Of a stretch of 64,000 bases of DNA, positions 24,283 through 36,700 are shown one piece after another. The stretch lies in the NCBI RefSeq assembly GCF_003597395.2, contig NC_133771.1, positions 123,120,277 to 123,184,276 on the forward strand. The letters run 5' to 3'. Made by a program: the position numbers and the translations under genes. The notes below the pieces were generated by a model that ran no database searches, was not told the origin of the DNA, and was given only the letters and a program-made list of their open reading frames with translations. This stretch comes from Chelonoidis abingdonii (taxonomy: Eukaryota > Chordata > Testudines > Testudinidae). Each line of letters begins with the position of its first letter. Positions within the stretch are counted from its first letter, which is position 1.

Positions 24283-25178
24283 CGTCAAGGTTCCTTCCTC
24301 ACTCTGGACTCTAGGGTACAGATGTGGGGACCTGCATGAGAACCTTTAACCTTAATACCAGCTTAAATTTGGTTTTGCTGCCACCACCCAAATTATTTAT
24401 GAGTTATTTGGGAAACTCTGTCTACCTCCCCCCCCCCGCAAGAATACTTACCTCCCAAGTACTATAACCCTTCTCCAAGTAGCCTTGAGAGACTTCTCCA
24501 CCAAGTTTTTTGGTGAACACCGAGCCAAACCCTTGGATCTTAAAATAAGGAGAAATTAACCATTTCCTCTCCTTCCCCCACCCCCACCAATTTCTGGTGA
24601 GTCCAGATCCAACCTTCTTGGATCTTAAAACAAGGAACAATTAATTAGGTTTTTTAAAAGAAGGCTTTTAATTAATGAAAGAAAGGTAAAAATTATTTCT
24701 GTAAAATTAGGATGGAAAATAACTTTACAGGGTAATTAGATTTAAAGAGCTTAGAGGAACCCCCTCTAGCCTTAGGTTTAAAGTTACAGCAAACAGAGGT
24801 AAACCCTTTAGCAAAAGGAACATTTACAAGTTGAGAAAACAAAGATAAAACTAACACGCCTTGCCTGGCTGTTACTTACAAGTTTGAAATATGAGAGACT
24901 GGTTCAGAAATATTTGGAGAGCATGGATTGATATTTGGTTCCTCTTAGTCCCAAGAGCGAACCACCCCCAAAACAAAGAGCACACAAACAAAAGCCTTTC
25001 CCTCATCAAGATTTGAAAGTATCTTGTCCCCTCACTGGTCCTTTGGGTCAGGTGTCAGCCAGGTTACCTGAGCTTCTTAACCCTTTACAGGTGAAAGGAT
25101 TTTGGTGTCTCTGGCCAGGAGGGATTTTATAGTATTGTACACAGGAGGGCTGTTACTCTTCCCTTTGTAGTTATGACA
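24283..25178 (-). mobile_element. Solo LTR of an LTR retroelement
   Basis: A perfect 5-bp duplication, tgaag (24278-24282 and 25179-25183), brackets the block. On the minus strand it starts TGTCATAAC and ends TTGACG (expected CA, one mutation). On that strand a TATA-like 'tataaaatccctcctggcc' occurs at about 25127-25109, early in the block as expected for a U3 promoter. I recognise it as an LTR common in turtles but cannot say whether it belongs to Gypsy or an endogenous retrovirus. No internal genes remain, so it probably arose by LTR-LTR recombination. Confidence 0.8.
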
Positions 25179-25183
25179 TGAAG

Positions 25184-25790
25184 TATGATACGTCAAAAGG
25201 AAAAGTGTAGCTCAGGCCTGGCCTGAAATGAGTAATTAACACACAGAGAATTAGGGAGGTAAACAGATCATTAGAGTGAAAACAGAATGTGTGCACTAAA
25301 TAAGACAAGTAAATAGGCCAGTATCCTAAAAAGACAGAAAGTCTGAGCCAGCGAAGATAAGAGGGAGAACACTCAGGGAACCATCCACTAACAATGGACA
25401 AGATAAGATAGGATTGTGGAGATGAGGTAAAGAATAGTCTAGCATGGTCAATGTATGGACAGAACATGTAATGCACTGTATAGTAAATATAACAATGTGT
25501 AAATGTATAAAGGAAGAGATTGTCTGTGTAACTTTGCTGTATGCCAAATAAAGGATACCTGAGTTATGAAATCTGAAGTCAAACAAAGTTTTTTGGATCC
25601 CAGAAAACTGAATGAAGAATTCTCCCAGAACTTGACAAGGTGTTCTGGGTAAACTGAGTGGAAAAGGTCTGAGAGGAAATCCCAACAAAAAGATTAAAGG
25701 TGAGAAACAAATCTTGAATTGGAATTCTTATAATAAGAGTTTTATTTTGTACAAGTTGTTCAAGTTCCACTCTTCATTTTGTTTTTCTAC
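25184..25790 (+). mobile_element. Second LTR-like block (tentative)
   Basis: A candidate promoter 'gtataaaggaagag' near 25505 is followed about 40 bp later by a polyadenylation signal 'ccaaataaagg' (about 25548) and a downstream 'gagttatgaaatctg'. The compact TATA/AATAAA spacing resembles the U3-R-U5 of a retroviral-type LTR. Termini and target duplication are not resolved, so this is a guess from layout. It directly abuts the duplicated target of the upstream solo LTR. Confidence 0.35.
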
Positions 25791-26194
25791 TTGGTATTCC
25801 ATTTCATGGTGACTATAATTGACTCAATTCACCTCACCCGCATCTGCACCTGGCAAAGAACTGACACCCGGGAGTGAGGCAGCCAGGGGTACTGCCACTA
25901 CTTTCCATCACAGGAGGTCAGATTGTGCTAAGTAAGCACAACTCCTGTATTCCCTAGCCCCAGACTACTTTGTAGACCGTGCCACAACTCCTGTATTCCC
26001 GCTACCCAGACTACTTTGTAGACCGTGCCACATGATGAAAGAGGAGTTGTGGGTACTCTGCCCCATTGTGCCCTTGCCCCAGGTGAACTCTCAGTTGTTA
26101 GAGGCTCACAGACTCAGTTCTGCTGGATGATGTCAGCAGAAGTGAGGTACTGAATCTGGCCCAGTGTATCTAGCCATCAGGGTCCTACTAAGCA
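25791..26194. repeat. Spacer with a 46-bp tandem duplication
   Basis: Positions 25937-25982 and 25983 to about 26030 are two head-to-tail copies of a unit beginning 'cacaactcctgtattccc' and ending 'tttgtagaccgtgc', differing by a few bases in the middle. The rest of the interval is unremarkable. Confidence 0.75.
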
Positions 26195-26202
26195 TTCCAA
26201 GC

Positions 26203-26401
26203 CAATGTTTCTCAAACTTTCCCACACTACAATCCCCATTTCCATACTGCCACACCTTCCAGTCCTGAAATTCCCCTCTGATCTAGCCAGGATCTAGCCT
26301 GCCCGTCCTCCCACACCCCTAGAATAATAATATGGAAAGAGTAGGATTGTCTACTTACAAGACCCTGCCACTAGTAGCAAACCCCAGGTTAAGAATCCAT
26401 G
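26203..26401. mobile_element. Probable hAT-type MITE, decayed
   Basis: The left end 'caatgtttctcaaacttt' and the right end 'aaaccccaggttaagaatcc' resemble the ends (cagtggttctcaa / ttgagaaccactg) of a common sauropsid hAT MITE. No matching 8-bp target duplication remains. Confidence 0.4.
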
Positions 26402-26989
26402 CGAAAAAGTCATTTGGGGCCCTGCCTTGCACCCTTTGTTGTCATTTATATCAATGCAAAGAGGGTATATAATGCTACCAAAGCAGGACAGTACCTGAAC
26501 ATTAAAAAATTAAAAATCTAACGCAAACTGAGAAGAGAATCAATAAGTGACTCAAACCAAAACAAGCTTGTATTACCGTCTTTCCTCATAAACCTTTGTT
26601 TGCTGCTGTGGCTCCCCCATCCTTTTTTCTCTTATTTGTTGAGTTATCCAGTCCATCTAAGGCCAGATCAATGGAACTACTTGTGATAGTAAGCATGTCA
26701 TCCGGTAATAAATGATTGGTGGATTAGGTCCTTAAATTGTCAGCCCCTCAGAGCAGGAACAATGTTTTATTATACATGTGCAAAGCAGCACGTGCACCAA
26801 GGGCATTCTGTAAATAATACATTTTAAAAATAATAATGGTATGCAAACAAAAAAAAATACCAGTATGAAAGTTCACCTACTGCACCAACATCAGTAACTC
26901 AAATCAAAGCTGCTAGCAACAATTAAGGCCTGATCCATTGAAAGGATAGTGTTACATTTAAGGCACAAGATTAAGTATCAGGCAATCTA
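26402..26989. other. No recognised gene or repeat
   Basis: Non-coding, AT-rich; nothing supported. Confidence 0.45.
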
Positions 26990-27190
26990 TCTGATGGTTC
27001 TATTCGCAACTCTGCCGCAGAATTTCTGTGTGATCTGGGGAAAGTCAGTTAAAAAAAACCCTCAGTGTCCCCATCTGTAAACTGAGCTATAAATATTCTC
27101 CTACCTTACAGGTGAGTACTGAGCTAACAGAGTTTGGTAAGAGATACAGTGCTTTAAGTAGAAGGACAAAGTACTATTATTGTTGGTTCT
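26990..27190 (+). mobile_element. tRNA-derived/MIR-like SINE, old copy
   Basis: 'tgatctggggaaagtcagtt', 'gtgtccccatctgtaaactg' and 'ctccta...gctttaagtag...actattattg' follow the same order as in the better copy at 33261-33491. The copy is diverged. Confidence 0.6.
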
Positions 27191-30100
27191 CTGTATACTG
27201 CTGGACAATGTGGTACAATTTTCATTGTATCTTTTTGTTGCTTTTTAGGTTTTACTGTGTGAATTAATATGTAAAATAATTGTATGAAATATATATGTAT
27301 ATGGGCACACACACAGAATTCATTACCTGACTAAATAGACGTGGCACCAAATAACCAAGTACATATGCATTTGCAAATTGTGTCCAGTAGTTGCATATAA
27401 CTGAAGGTGTTTTTTGAGAAAATGCAAACCTCATAATATTGAACTGGTCTCTGCACCCGTTTAATCCTTTCCTGATCCTCCAATAGCTAAATACTGATGG
27501 GCATCACCTTCAGCTTCTCCTCCTGCACCCTAAATACTGGAGTATTAACCCCTTGGGAAGCCAGTGCTTTGGTAACTTTGTTCCCTCCCCTTACTATTGT
27601 CCCCGTGTCATTTTTTACTTTGCCATTTACAATAGCCTGGCTATTCTTCTTTCATATTTAAAAACCTTTATGCAAATTGTGCCAGGAGCACAGCAACCTA
27701 AAGTTCTTGCATTAATGCAGAGTATTATTCACATATAAAAATTCCATTTAAATCCCATTAAGGTTGTGACATAAATCCAAACAAACTAGAAAATGCACAG
27801 TTAAGGTGGAAAAGTGACATCTGTCTTCAAGTCTCTTAGTGGAACAAGGCAGAATAAGAAAGCGATTAAAGTGTCACCCAGTTGGGGCAAAATAGTAAAG
27901 CACATCTGTTACCTTTCTTCTTTTTAACTCTTTGCTGCCTTGCTGCATTTTGTCTTTTTTTTTTTTTTTTAATGCCTGCATCCCTGTCTCAGTGGTATTG
28001 GAAGGTAGTAGATAATTCTGGCTAATGTGTAGTGAAGTATGATATTCTGGGGAGTCTGAGATGCAGGTCTCTAGTAGCTTCGCTGTAACTTAAAAATAGT
28101 CAGCTTGCAGCATTTTAGATTTCCCTTTAGACATTTCTGTGGCTTTGCCGAATGCTGTGCCACCGATTATTGTCATTCTTTTGAGAGCATCAGGACTAGC
28201 GACACCTACGTTATCGCCTGGAAATGCTTAGGTCCAGTCTCTTCCATTTTGTTCAGTCTCTCCCTTATCAAAACCAATGCAATACAATACAACAGTAATG
28301 CCCTAAATCCCAGGATTTACAACAGTGTTACTGCAGGACTTGGGGATGTTACACTGGTATTACACTGGAATACAGCAGTACTTTTGTTTATTTAGACAAG
28401 TACCATGTGTGGCTTGATAGTTGTTGTGGGACAGGGCTTTGGCCATCACCACCCATTCTTTGGAACAGTCCAATACGGCTGGTGGTGATGTGACTCCCCC
28501 TTGTGCTCTGGAGGCACGACTGGGAACATATATCCAAGCAAAGGGGAATGATTACTGTGCCCACAACAGTGCATGTCTGTGCAGTTTGGCTCTAAGGACG
28601 TTTTGTAGCTGCATTACCCCAGCTGTGAATTCTATGGTTAGCCCTGGAATTCTGCAAAGCAGTCAGCCCACGGGTATGTAAATCTCTAGATATTCCTCAT
28701 ACAATCAAATATTGCCCATGCTATCAACATTTTCTCATAGACTTGGATGCCACATGACTACAGTCTTCCTTCTAGTTGTCTGTTTTGGTAATGATGTGAT
28801 GGGTAGAAACAACCCAGTTCAGGCAATGAAGCTGCTGCCTCGACTTGAGTCCCAGGTTTGACTGGCATAAGCCATTTGAAAGTGAGCCTTTCATGCACAC
28901 AGCTCTGAAAGCACCTCCAGCTGTTTTTCTTTAAGGCTGGGTCCTAATGAATGGCAGTGGAGATATTTCACATTGTGCATTCGTGACCCGATGTGGCTTC
29001 CATCGAGTTGTCATTGAACACTCCTGTCCACCACAGAAGCAATATTAATTGAGCACGTGATGTAGTGGTTTGCTGCAGGGAGGGGGTGATGGTTGATTTG
29101 GTTTGTTTTTTTTAACCCAGGATATATTTTTAATCATGCTGCTTTGGAGGGCTTCTTTTTTTCCATGATCAGTTCTAAAACAAACGTATAACAAATTATA
29201 TACATAGAATAAAACAGAGGACACACTTCCATGGAAACAGTAGTCAGCATCAGGAAAGGTTAACCATTTTTCAAGCTGACCAGAAAACTCTGTGAAGCAA
29301 TGTACGAGCTGAACTGTAGGCGGTACAGAAGAAGTAGGCTTTACAACAAAAACCACACAATAAAAGCAATCAGTATTTACTCTGAGACAAACGTTCCCAA
29401 GCACATTCCACATTTTCAATGCATGAGCACTTGACAAACTCAGAGTCAAATCTTCCAAAGTATGGGGCCTTCGGGATGGAGGGGTGGGAAAAGGAGGAGT
29501 ATGGGCAGGGGAGGTTTAGAGAAACAGGACAAAGCAAGGCCAGGTCACACATTAAATACCATGGAAATGAGCACTGAAAATCCACATGCTGTCTGGTCAA
29601 ATGGATATGAATTTCAGCATTTAAAGATCTCAAGTTAATTACGCGTCAGAAGTCTTCACAAAGAAAAATAAGACTCTGTGAATATGTAGCATGATATTTT
29701 TGGTCTCCCCTACACCCAGGCATTCATCAAATCCTATTGCAACTTCTCTTATGTCATTTCTAAAATTCATTCTTTCATCTCCATTCCTGTTGTAAAAGGC
29801 TGGGATTTTTGACAGAGCCATAGGGGTTAGTTCCCAGTTCCATAAATGCCTGCCTCATCTCTTATCCATATCTTGATCATCTCTCACTTTGACAACTGCA
29901 CTCTCCTGCTCTTGGGAGTTCCTGCATCCCAATGCAATCCCCTCTAGCTTATTCAAAATGCCACTGCTAAAATCTTGTTACTCTCCTGGTACTTGGATCA
30001 TATCACTCTCCCCTTTGAGTACCTTCTCTGGCTTCCTCTCACTTTCCTCATTGAGTTTAAGCATCTCATCCTCATTCATTCCTCTCATTTCTACCAATTC

Positions 30101-30410
30101 CTTCTTCTTATCCTGTTTGTACTCTTTTACTTAAGTTTTATGCTTTCTTGCATGTCTTCATGCTTCAAACTCTCCCCTTCTCCTGCACCCAGTGACCTGC
30201 CCTTTCTCCATTTAAATCACTTCTTAAATCATATTTTTTCAGATGCTTTTCAATAATGAACTCCCAAAGATTTCTGCACCGAATCAATCTTGACCCTCCA
30301 TCTGGCAGATTAAACATCTATATCTAAGCTCCTAGTCAAAAACCGTCTTCCAAGCATATAGATGGTTTTTCATAAACAACAACCAGAAGAAAAAAGAACA
30401 AGAGAATAAT
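27191..30410. other. No recognised gene or repeat
   Basis: No exon-like frame and no TE core. There is a T-run at 27955-27972. Reading frames of up to 137 codons at 29045-29633 lack splice context and sequence motifs, and I treat them as chance. Confidence 0.4.
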
Positions 30411-30520
30411 ACTAAGACCTAGTATTGCAAGCATTTAGGCACATGCTTAACTTTACTTATTTGAGCATTGACTTTAATGGCACTACATGCATATGTAAAG
30501 TTAAGCATATGCATATTGTT
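30411..30520. mobile_element. Short palindromic MITE-like repeat
   Basis: 'ggcacatgcttaactttact' and 'tgtaaagttaagcatatgc' are inverted copies of one another around 'gcattgactttaatggcact'. It is related to the insert at 61662-61738. Confidence 0.55.
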
Positions 30521-30530
30521 TGTATGATGA

Positions 30531-30750
30531 AAGTCTAAGTGACTTTCCCCGGGCCACACAGCAAATCAGTGTGTCAGATACAGGATTATAGGAATATGCT
30601 TTAGTATCTGCAGGATCAAAGCCTTAAATTGTTTATAATGTAGGGCATAGGCTACCTTCTATTTTATGTTTGTACAGCACCCAACACAATTGGATTTCAA
30701 TCTCGATTGGAATTATTGGGCACTAGTATAATATCAATACTAATAATAAA
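30531..30750. mobile_element. SINE fragments (core and tail)
   Basis: 'tgactttccccgggccacac' plus 'agcaaatcagt' (30540-30572) is the reversed SINE core. Separately, 30660-30750 ('gtacagcacccaacacaatt' to 'aataataaatg') matches 39590-39680 and carries a short trinucleotide-like tail. The two may be parts of different insertions. Confidence 0.5.
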
Positions 30751-30798
30751 TGTTGCCTAAACTAATGCACTTTGGAGTTTACACATTTATTTTATTCT

Positions 30799-30908
30799 TA
30801 GGGCCATAGAATCAAAGAAGTTTGACTTGAAAAAGATCTGTCTAGTTTTCCGTGGCTCAAGCTATTGGCTTCCACACCATAAGCAATTATTGCCAAAATA
30901 AGAAACGA
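30799..30908 (-). mobile_element. Degenerate CR1 3' tail
   Basis: 'gggccatagaatcaaagaag' followed by a decayed 'ctgtctagttttccgtggct' resembles the reversed CR1 3' end, with no room for coding sequence. Confidence 0.4.
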
Positions 30909-31474
30909 TGATGTTAAGGAAGTTTTTCTGCTATTGAGTTTAAAGTTTTCCTTTGCATTGTTTCATTCTTTTTTGTAAGCCACGGTATTACTAGAGTAAC
31001 AGTAGAAAGGGCATGTGGGGAATAAAGAAGAGTTTGTGCTGAGTAGTTATAGCTAAAAGTGAGAGTAAAATGGGTGAAAGCCAAAGGAGGAGAAAAAAAG
31101 CTGAGTAAATTTAACAAAATGCATAAAGACTATGTCCTTGACTTTCACTGACCCCAACAAGGTGCTAATTATAAGAGGATTAATACATTTCCTGTACATA
31201 ACAATGGACTCAATCAGTCAATGGACCGTGATAACCTACACATTCAGACAGAGTGTAGCCCACATATTATGCACAAGGTCATGAAATAAGAAGATCTCTT
31301 TCTGAATAACATTATGAAAATCCTAGTCTATTCAGAGGGAACAAGGCTGATGCAGCATCTTGGAAAAATGTGGTGTTACACATTCCAAAACACACGAAAT
31401 AACCCTGCATATTCTATTCTACAGAGGATCTTATACTTCCCTCATCACCTTAGTACCCAAGCACCTACCAGTAG

Positions 31475-32140
31475 TGCATTAAGAACATAACAGCAGCCAT
31501 GCTGGGTCATACCAATGGTCCTTCTAGCCCAGAATCCAGTCTTCAGACAGTGGCCAATGCCAGGTGCTTCAGAGGGAATGAACAGAACAGGATAATTTAT
31601 CAAGAGATCCATCCCCTGTCACCCAGTTCCAGCTTCTAACAGTCAGAAGCTTAGGGACATCCAAGCTTAGGGATGGGGTTGTATCCCTGACCATCTTAGC
31701 TAATAGTCATTGATGGACCAGTCCTGTTACGTTTGTTTTAAATCTGCTGACTATTAATTTCATTGGGTGACCCCTGATTCTTGTGGTCTGTGAAGGGGTA
31801 ATAACCTGTCTTATTCACTTTCTCCACACCAGTCATGATTTTATTGATCTCTACCATATCTCCCCTTAGTTGTCCATTTTCCAAGCTGAATAGTCCAAGT
31901 CTTTTTAATCTCTCCTCAGACAGAATCTGTTTCATACCCCCTAACCATTTTTGTTGCCCTTTTCTGTACTTTTTCCAATTTTAATATACCTTTTTTGCAA
32001 TGGGGTGACCAGAACTGGATGCAGTATTCAAGGTGTGGGAGTACCATGTATTTGTATAGTGGCATTATGATATTTTCTGTCTTACTATTTATCTCTTTTC
32101 TAATGGTTCCTAACATGCTGTTAGCTTTTTTGACATGACA
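31475..32140 (-). mobile_element. CR1 LINE fragment
   Basis: The 3' UTR part (about 31475-31735) reads 'catgctgggtcataccaatg' and 'aacaggataatttatcaag'. The reverse complement of the ORF2 C-terminus follows. Frames at 31738-31935 and 31916-32116 retain CR1 ORF2 text such as ILSEERLKRLGLFSLENGQLR and MPLYKYMVLPHLEYCIQFWSPH. They overlap in different frames and the fragment ends upstream of the RT core, so it is a dead 5'-truncated copy. Confidence 0.88.
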
Positions 32141-32685
32141 TGATGTTAAATGACGTGACTAACAAATGTCATATTTGGTTCATTGTCTTTTTCATTATCT
32201 CTGCATGAGTATGGAAGTTTACAGTGAAATGGTGTACAGTATTTAGCCTGCTTGTATAAACAAGTTAGCAATACAGAGATTTACACACATTACAAGACTG
32301 AAATGCTGTTACTTCTAGACAAACATTCATGAAGCCAATTATATTATGGACAGATGGCAACAGGATGTGAAGCTACCTGTGTGAGTAAATTGCCCTCTAT
32401 TAGCTGTTTTGGGATATAAGGGCCACGCTTGTCTTCCATTATTGTGAGATTCAGCACAGTGCTTAGCTTTGGAAAGTCCCAAGCAGACTGAAAAAATCCC
32501 AGTGGTGAAATTCAGTGTGCCCACAAATTTATCTGTCTTGATCCTCTTAAAAACAACTATGACTCAGGTTACATTAGTTCTATATTAATATCTGCAAAAG
32601 GATTCTAAGGATGACAGCCAAAAATAATAATTTATCATTCCCAAAAAAAAATGTTTCATTCTGGTTTGTTAAACTGACATGCCAT
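32141..32685. other. No recognised gene or repeat
   Basis: Non-coding; nothing supported. Confidence 0.45.
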
Positions 32686-33055
32686 GTGACTCACAGCCAT
32701 GTAACTCCCATGATGGACCACACTGCTTGGTCAGAGGGAAGACTGTATTGTATCATGGAAGAGTAAGTCCATCAGACCCAGGGAGCCCAGCCTATGGGGG
32801 AATGGATGTTGTACTGACTGAAAATGAAAAGTTTCCTTTCAGTTCAGGAAACTGAAGAATTTCATTTTGGGTTGCAATGACAAAATAAAATATTTGGTTT
32901 CAGTTTTCCCAACCGAAAAAATCAAAACTATTCAGCAAAATCCAGATTTTCCCATAGAATAATTTTGACTTTGCAGAAACTACATTTCCCATCAAAAAGG
33001 CATTCTGACATAAAATTCCCAACCAACTCCAGTTGAAACAAAATATTATAGAGAT
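32686..33055. repeat. Interspersed repeat (family X), copy 2
   Basis: Same order of blocks as 62096-62404: a 'cccatgatggaccacactgc' segment, a middle with 'tggaaga' and 'catcagaccc', then an AT-rich part with 'tttcagttttcccaaccga' and 'gaaactacatttcccatcaa', ending near 'cccaaccaactccag'. The end resembles a hAT-like terminus, but no target duplication was found. Confidence 0.5.
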
Positions 33056-33260
33056 ACACCTCCTAAAATCTCTCTCCTAAAATCAAAATGAGCTGTGTTT
33101 TGCAGCGGCAACAAATAATTAAATCAAATTTGTTTTGCTACAAACTTACTCAGGCTTGCTTATCAAGTTAAACTATTACCTGTCTTTCTGACTGTAGTTA
33201 AAAAACCTAGACCCAAGCTCTCCCCTCTCTAGTCCCACAGAACATTGATTGGTGCACCAA

Positions 33261-33491
33261 GGGAGGCAGTGTTTCCTAATGGATAAAGAACTTGGGCTCT
33301 ATTCTCAGCTTTGCCATTGGCCTGCTGGCTGATATTGGGAAAGTCACTTCCCTTCTTTATGCCTCAGGTTCTCCATCTGTAAAATGACAGCACTGATACT
33401 GACCTCCTTCAGAACGTGCTTTGACTTCTACTGGTAAGTGCTATATAAGAGCTAGGTATTATTATCATCATTATGATTATTATTATTATTA
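33261..33491 (+). mobile_element. tRNA-derived SINE with (ATT)n tail
   Basis: This is the best full-length copy of this SINE in the window. The tRNA-like head is 'cctaatggataaagaact' with 'gggctctattctcagct' at box B. The core follows: 'gggaaagtcacttcccttc', then 'ttctccatctgtaaaatgac' and 'atactgacctcc'. The end is 'ctatataagagctaggtatt' plus an ATT repeat (33456-33491). It is non-coding and mobilised in trans by a LINE. Confidence 0.8.
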
Positions 33492-33525
33492 AGTAAGGTT
33501 CAGCATCAGGCACTTCTTCCTGGTG

Positions 33526-33700
33526 AATGTCAACACTACAACCAGGAGCGTGATTGCAACCATGTAGACATACCTAACCTATCTTTAATCTAGATAGCTC
33601 AAGTAGCAATGAAGCTGCAAAGGTACGGGCTGCACAAGCCCACCCAGGACCCTGGGAAATTACTGAGGTGGCTAGACCACTCTGAAGTCCATGCTGCCAT
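33526..33700. mobile_element. MITE-like repeat (family B), copy 1
   Basis: 'gtcaacactacaaccaggag' to 'caagcccacccaggaccctg' matches, block for block, 54556-54715 in this same window (shared 'catgtagacatac', 'ctagatagctcaagtag'-type text, 'caccaga/ggaccctggg'). The edges are not resolved. Confidence 0.45.
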
Positions 33701-36700
33701 GACTTCCCAGTTAGTAACATTTAAGGTGTGTATCAGCAACTTACTTCCACAAGTTACTTTCCAGTGTGCCTTTCGCCAACTTTGCACAACTCCATGCTCT
33801 TTCCAACAGCACTTTTAGTTCTCTGCAGAAATGTCCATTTTGAAGAATCTTCATGTAAAGTCTCCCCACACTCTTTGCTGATTCTGTCTTTGTTTAGTAG
33901 TTCATCATGTGGCAAGTTATTTGTAGTTATTTGACTCGCTTGCATGGCCAGTCACCAAAAGAAGACAAAAATGAAATCATACAAAACAGTGAGTGCATAC
34001 ACCTCTTTACCAGTACGTGACTATTCCCTACACCTCAATTACAAGGCTAGTAAGAGTGCTTCACACGTAAAACGCTCTCTGTGTAACTACCAATCATACA
34101 GCTGATCAGGGCTTATGACCTTTTAAGATTCACCTTAAACATTTACATTGACTTCTCAACATACCATTCAAACATATCAGTTTCTTTAATGCAAAACAAA
34201 TACTTTGTTAGATATACAGTACCTTTATTAAAGATTCGTTTTATATAGCTATCTTATTGATTACATTTTTATTTAAAATAGACAACTTGGTCCAAACTAT
34301 TAGCAATAGTTTCTCATCAGGTTTCCTAGCCAATGAAACTTCCTCAACCTGAAGAGGCCTCTTACAGAATGCTTTTAGATAGCTTTAATTTTCTGATATC
34401 GTTTCTTAAATCTTCATGAATACCTTTTACCCAGTAATAGCATTATACCTTATGATACTGTTTCAAATATTAGAACTTGAACTACTCTATCTCTTTATTA
34501 CAAATTTACAGAAACAAAGCATGTAAAATAGAAGAAAAGGTAAAAGAGGAAGTTACTTCACAGTTCAGCAAGAATTTTGGTTAAGCCTAGCTAGTCCTCT
34601 GTTTTAGTTATTCCACTTACATCTCCCCTGAGTGAAACAGCATCTGCTGCTGGACATGTTTTAAAGGCTTATTGGCTTAAGTTGTGCCAAGTTTACTGGC
34701 CTATGTCTGGACTTATGTAACATCAGTTATTAATAAGCTTCATATTTTCTGTGCCATCATGATATCATCCTATGACAAGGTTCAGCCCCTTCTCCTCCTC
34801 CTACCCAATCAAGGAGCTCAGTTCCCTTTGTTCCAAACCTGCCTAGCCCCTCTGCCTGGCAGATCAATATGATTATATCAGGTATCACTCAGCCTATACT
34901 CAGCCTCTCCTGTTGTACTTGTATAGCAAGCAAGACAATTTCAGCTGTCCAGATAGCACTTCTACTTGTCCTGGGCTCTGGTCAAGATTTTTCCCCAATC
35001 TTCTATTTTCTTTAGATTTAGTCAATATCTGCATAATATATTAAGTTTGTAGGAAACCTCAAAAGGATTTGGTTCAATGCCGTTAGGATAAGCACCCAAA
35101 AGTTTAGCTGTTTGTGTAAACCAAATCTACCTGATTCTTAGTTAATGGGCTGGGAATCTTGTGATAACTGATAGTCTCATGATATAATAGTTTTGCTAAT
35201 TCTTGTTTCTACTATGGGGATAGAAATAGAACTAGAACAAGCTCCAGTACTGTATTGGCACTTCTTCTTCTAGTCCTACTGAGACCCAAAAAGTGCAGAA
35301 CCACAAAGATTCAAGATAACACGGAAAGAAAGTTATTCAGATTTTTCTGAATCTCAGAAAAAGTACAATTCAAGTTACATTCACATTTGGGGTTAATATT
35401 CAGGGTGTAGTATTATGTTATATGAAACAGGTTAGCTGTTCACTTAAAGCAGCATTCATGCACTTTATTCATATGCATCGGGTTTTGATAAAATAATACA
35501 CTATATTATTTCTGACTGACTGGCTAACAGGAATCTGTCAAACTATGAATGCTATAAGAGTCACATAATAATAACACAGCACTGCGGAAGGTAATAAATT
35601 ATACACTTGGCACCATCTCTCATTTATTCTATATGGATCATAGCATTGTGGTTATTTGTTGCAGTGTGTACTACTAGGTCCCAGGGTCACCAGCACAGAG
35701 TTAAATGATGAAAGGGAGTAAGTAAAATGATGATCTATGTTATCAAACAGCCTCAACCTTGGTACCTATTTAACTAATGCAGTATGTTTATATACTAAGC
35801 ATGCATAATGAAATTCTTTGCAAATGACAGAAAGTTGACAATAGGAGGGGCACTGTCCCAGTTACGAATGTTTAGGGACTGAAAAACTTTAAGTATTGCA
35901 GGTTATAAAGGTATCATTGAAAGTTGGGACAGTTTGTACCACAGGTCAATTAGCCATTGAGATATTTATTCTACAACAAAGCTTCCATTGGGGCATCAGG
36001 TACCTAGTTTAAAAGAAAAAACATGTCGCGAGAAGTCAAATTTTGCTACATTGGAAAAAGAAGTTCCATCCCCTCACCCAAGATATGAGAGCTGGTGTAA
36101 TGAATTGGCAGGCCAGGCTACAACAGAAAGGATCACATACAACAGACACCAATCCCTGGGAAAATCTTAGTCCATTTGGGTCAGTTTCCTACAATCAGTT
36201 GAATAAAGATCCCCACAGGAGCTTGGACGGAGGGCAGATGAAAAATCCACACATTTCGTCTCTATCCCATCTTATCTTTGTCCCTCCTCTCCCCACTCCC
36301 ACCTCAAGATCTTTTTCCTCTTGACTTTTGTTTCCTTAATATTTTAATAGATGCCTTAAAAATTCATGTGCTGAGAATATCGCAGTTCCTACGTGGAAAA
36401 CCAAACACTATGTAAATACCTTGGACTTTTGCACTTGTTTTACATGTTGGCACTTAGAATGTTTTGGTCAGTTTAAAGAAAAAAAGTTGAAAAGGTTTAA
36501 TAAATAATAAATAAAAATATATACTCCGGGTGTATTATGCACACCACTGGTAAATATATTTGTAGCAACAACTGGGACTAGTGCCCCAGGCAACCGTAAT
36601 CCCCAGCAACTCCTGTTGCTGCTGCTGCTTCTCTTTGAGCTAAAAGTAGGTGTTTCTTTCCATTTAGCCAACTCAGTGTTTATGCTTGAGCTTGAAGTAT

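Noticed and set aside
24283..25178. Intact endogenous retrovirus
   Set aside because: Only LTR sequence lies between the 5-bp TSDs; no gag, pol or env text is present.
26195..26409. 8-bp TSD for the element at 26203-26401
   Set aside because: Flanks ttccaagc and cgaaaaag do not match, so the hAT call there rests on ends only.
29045..29633. Minus-strand frames of 137 and 87 codons as an exon
   Set aside because: No recognisable motif, low-complexity Pro/Lys end, no acceptor/donor pair that preserves a frame; could be chance.
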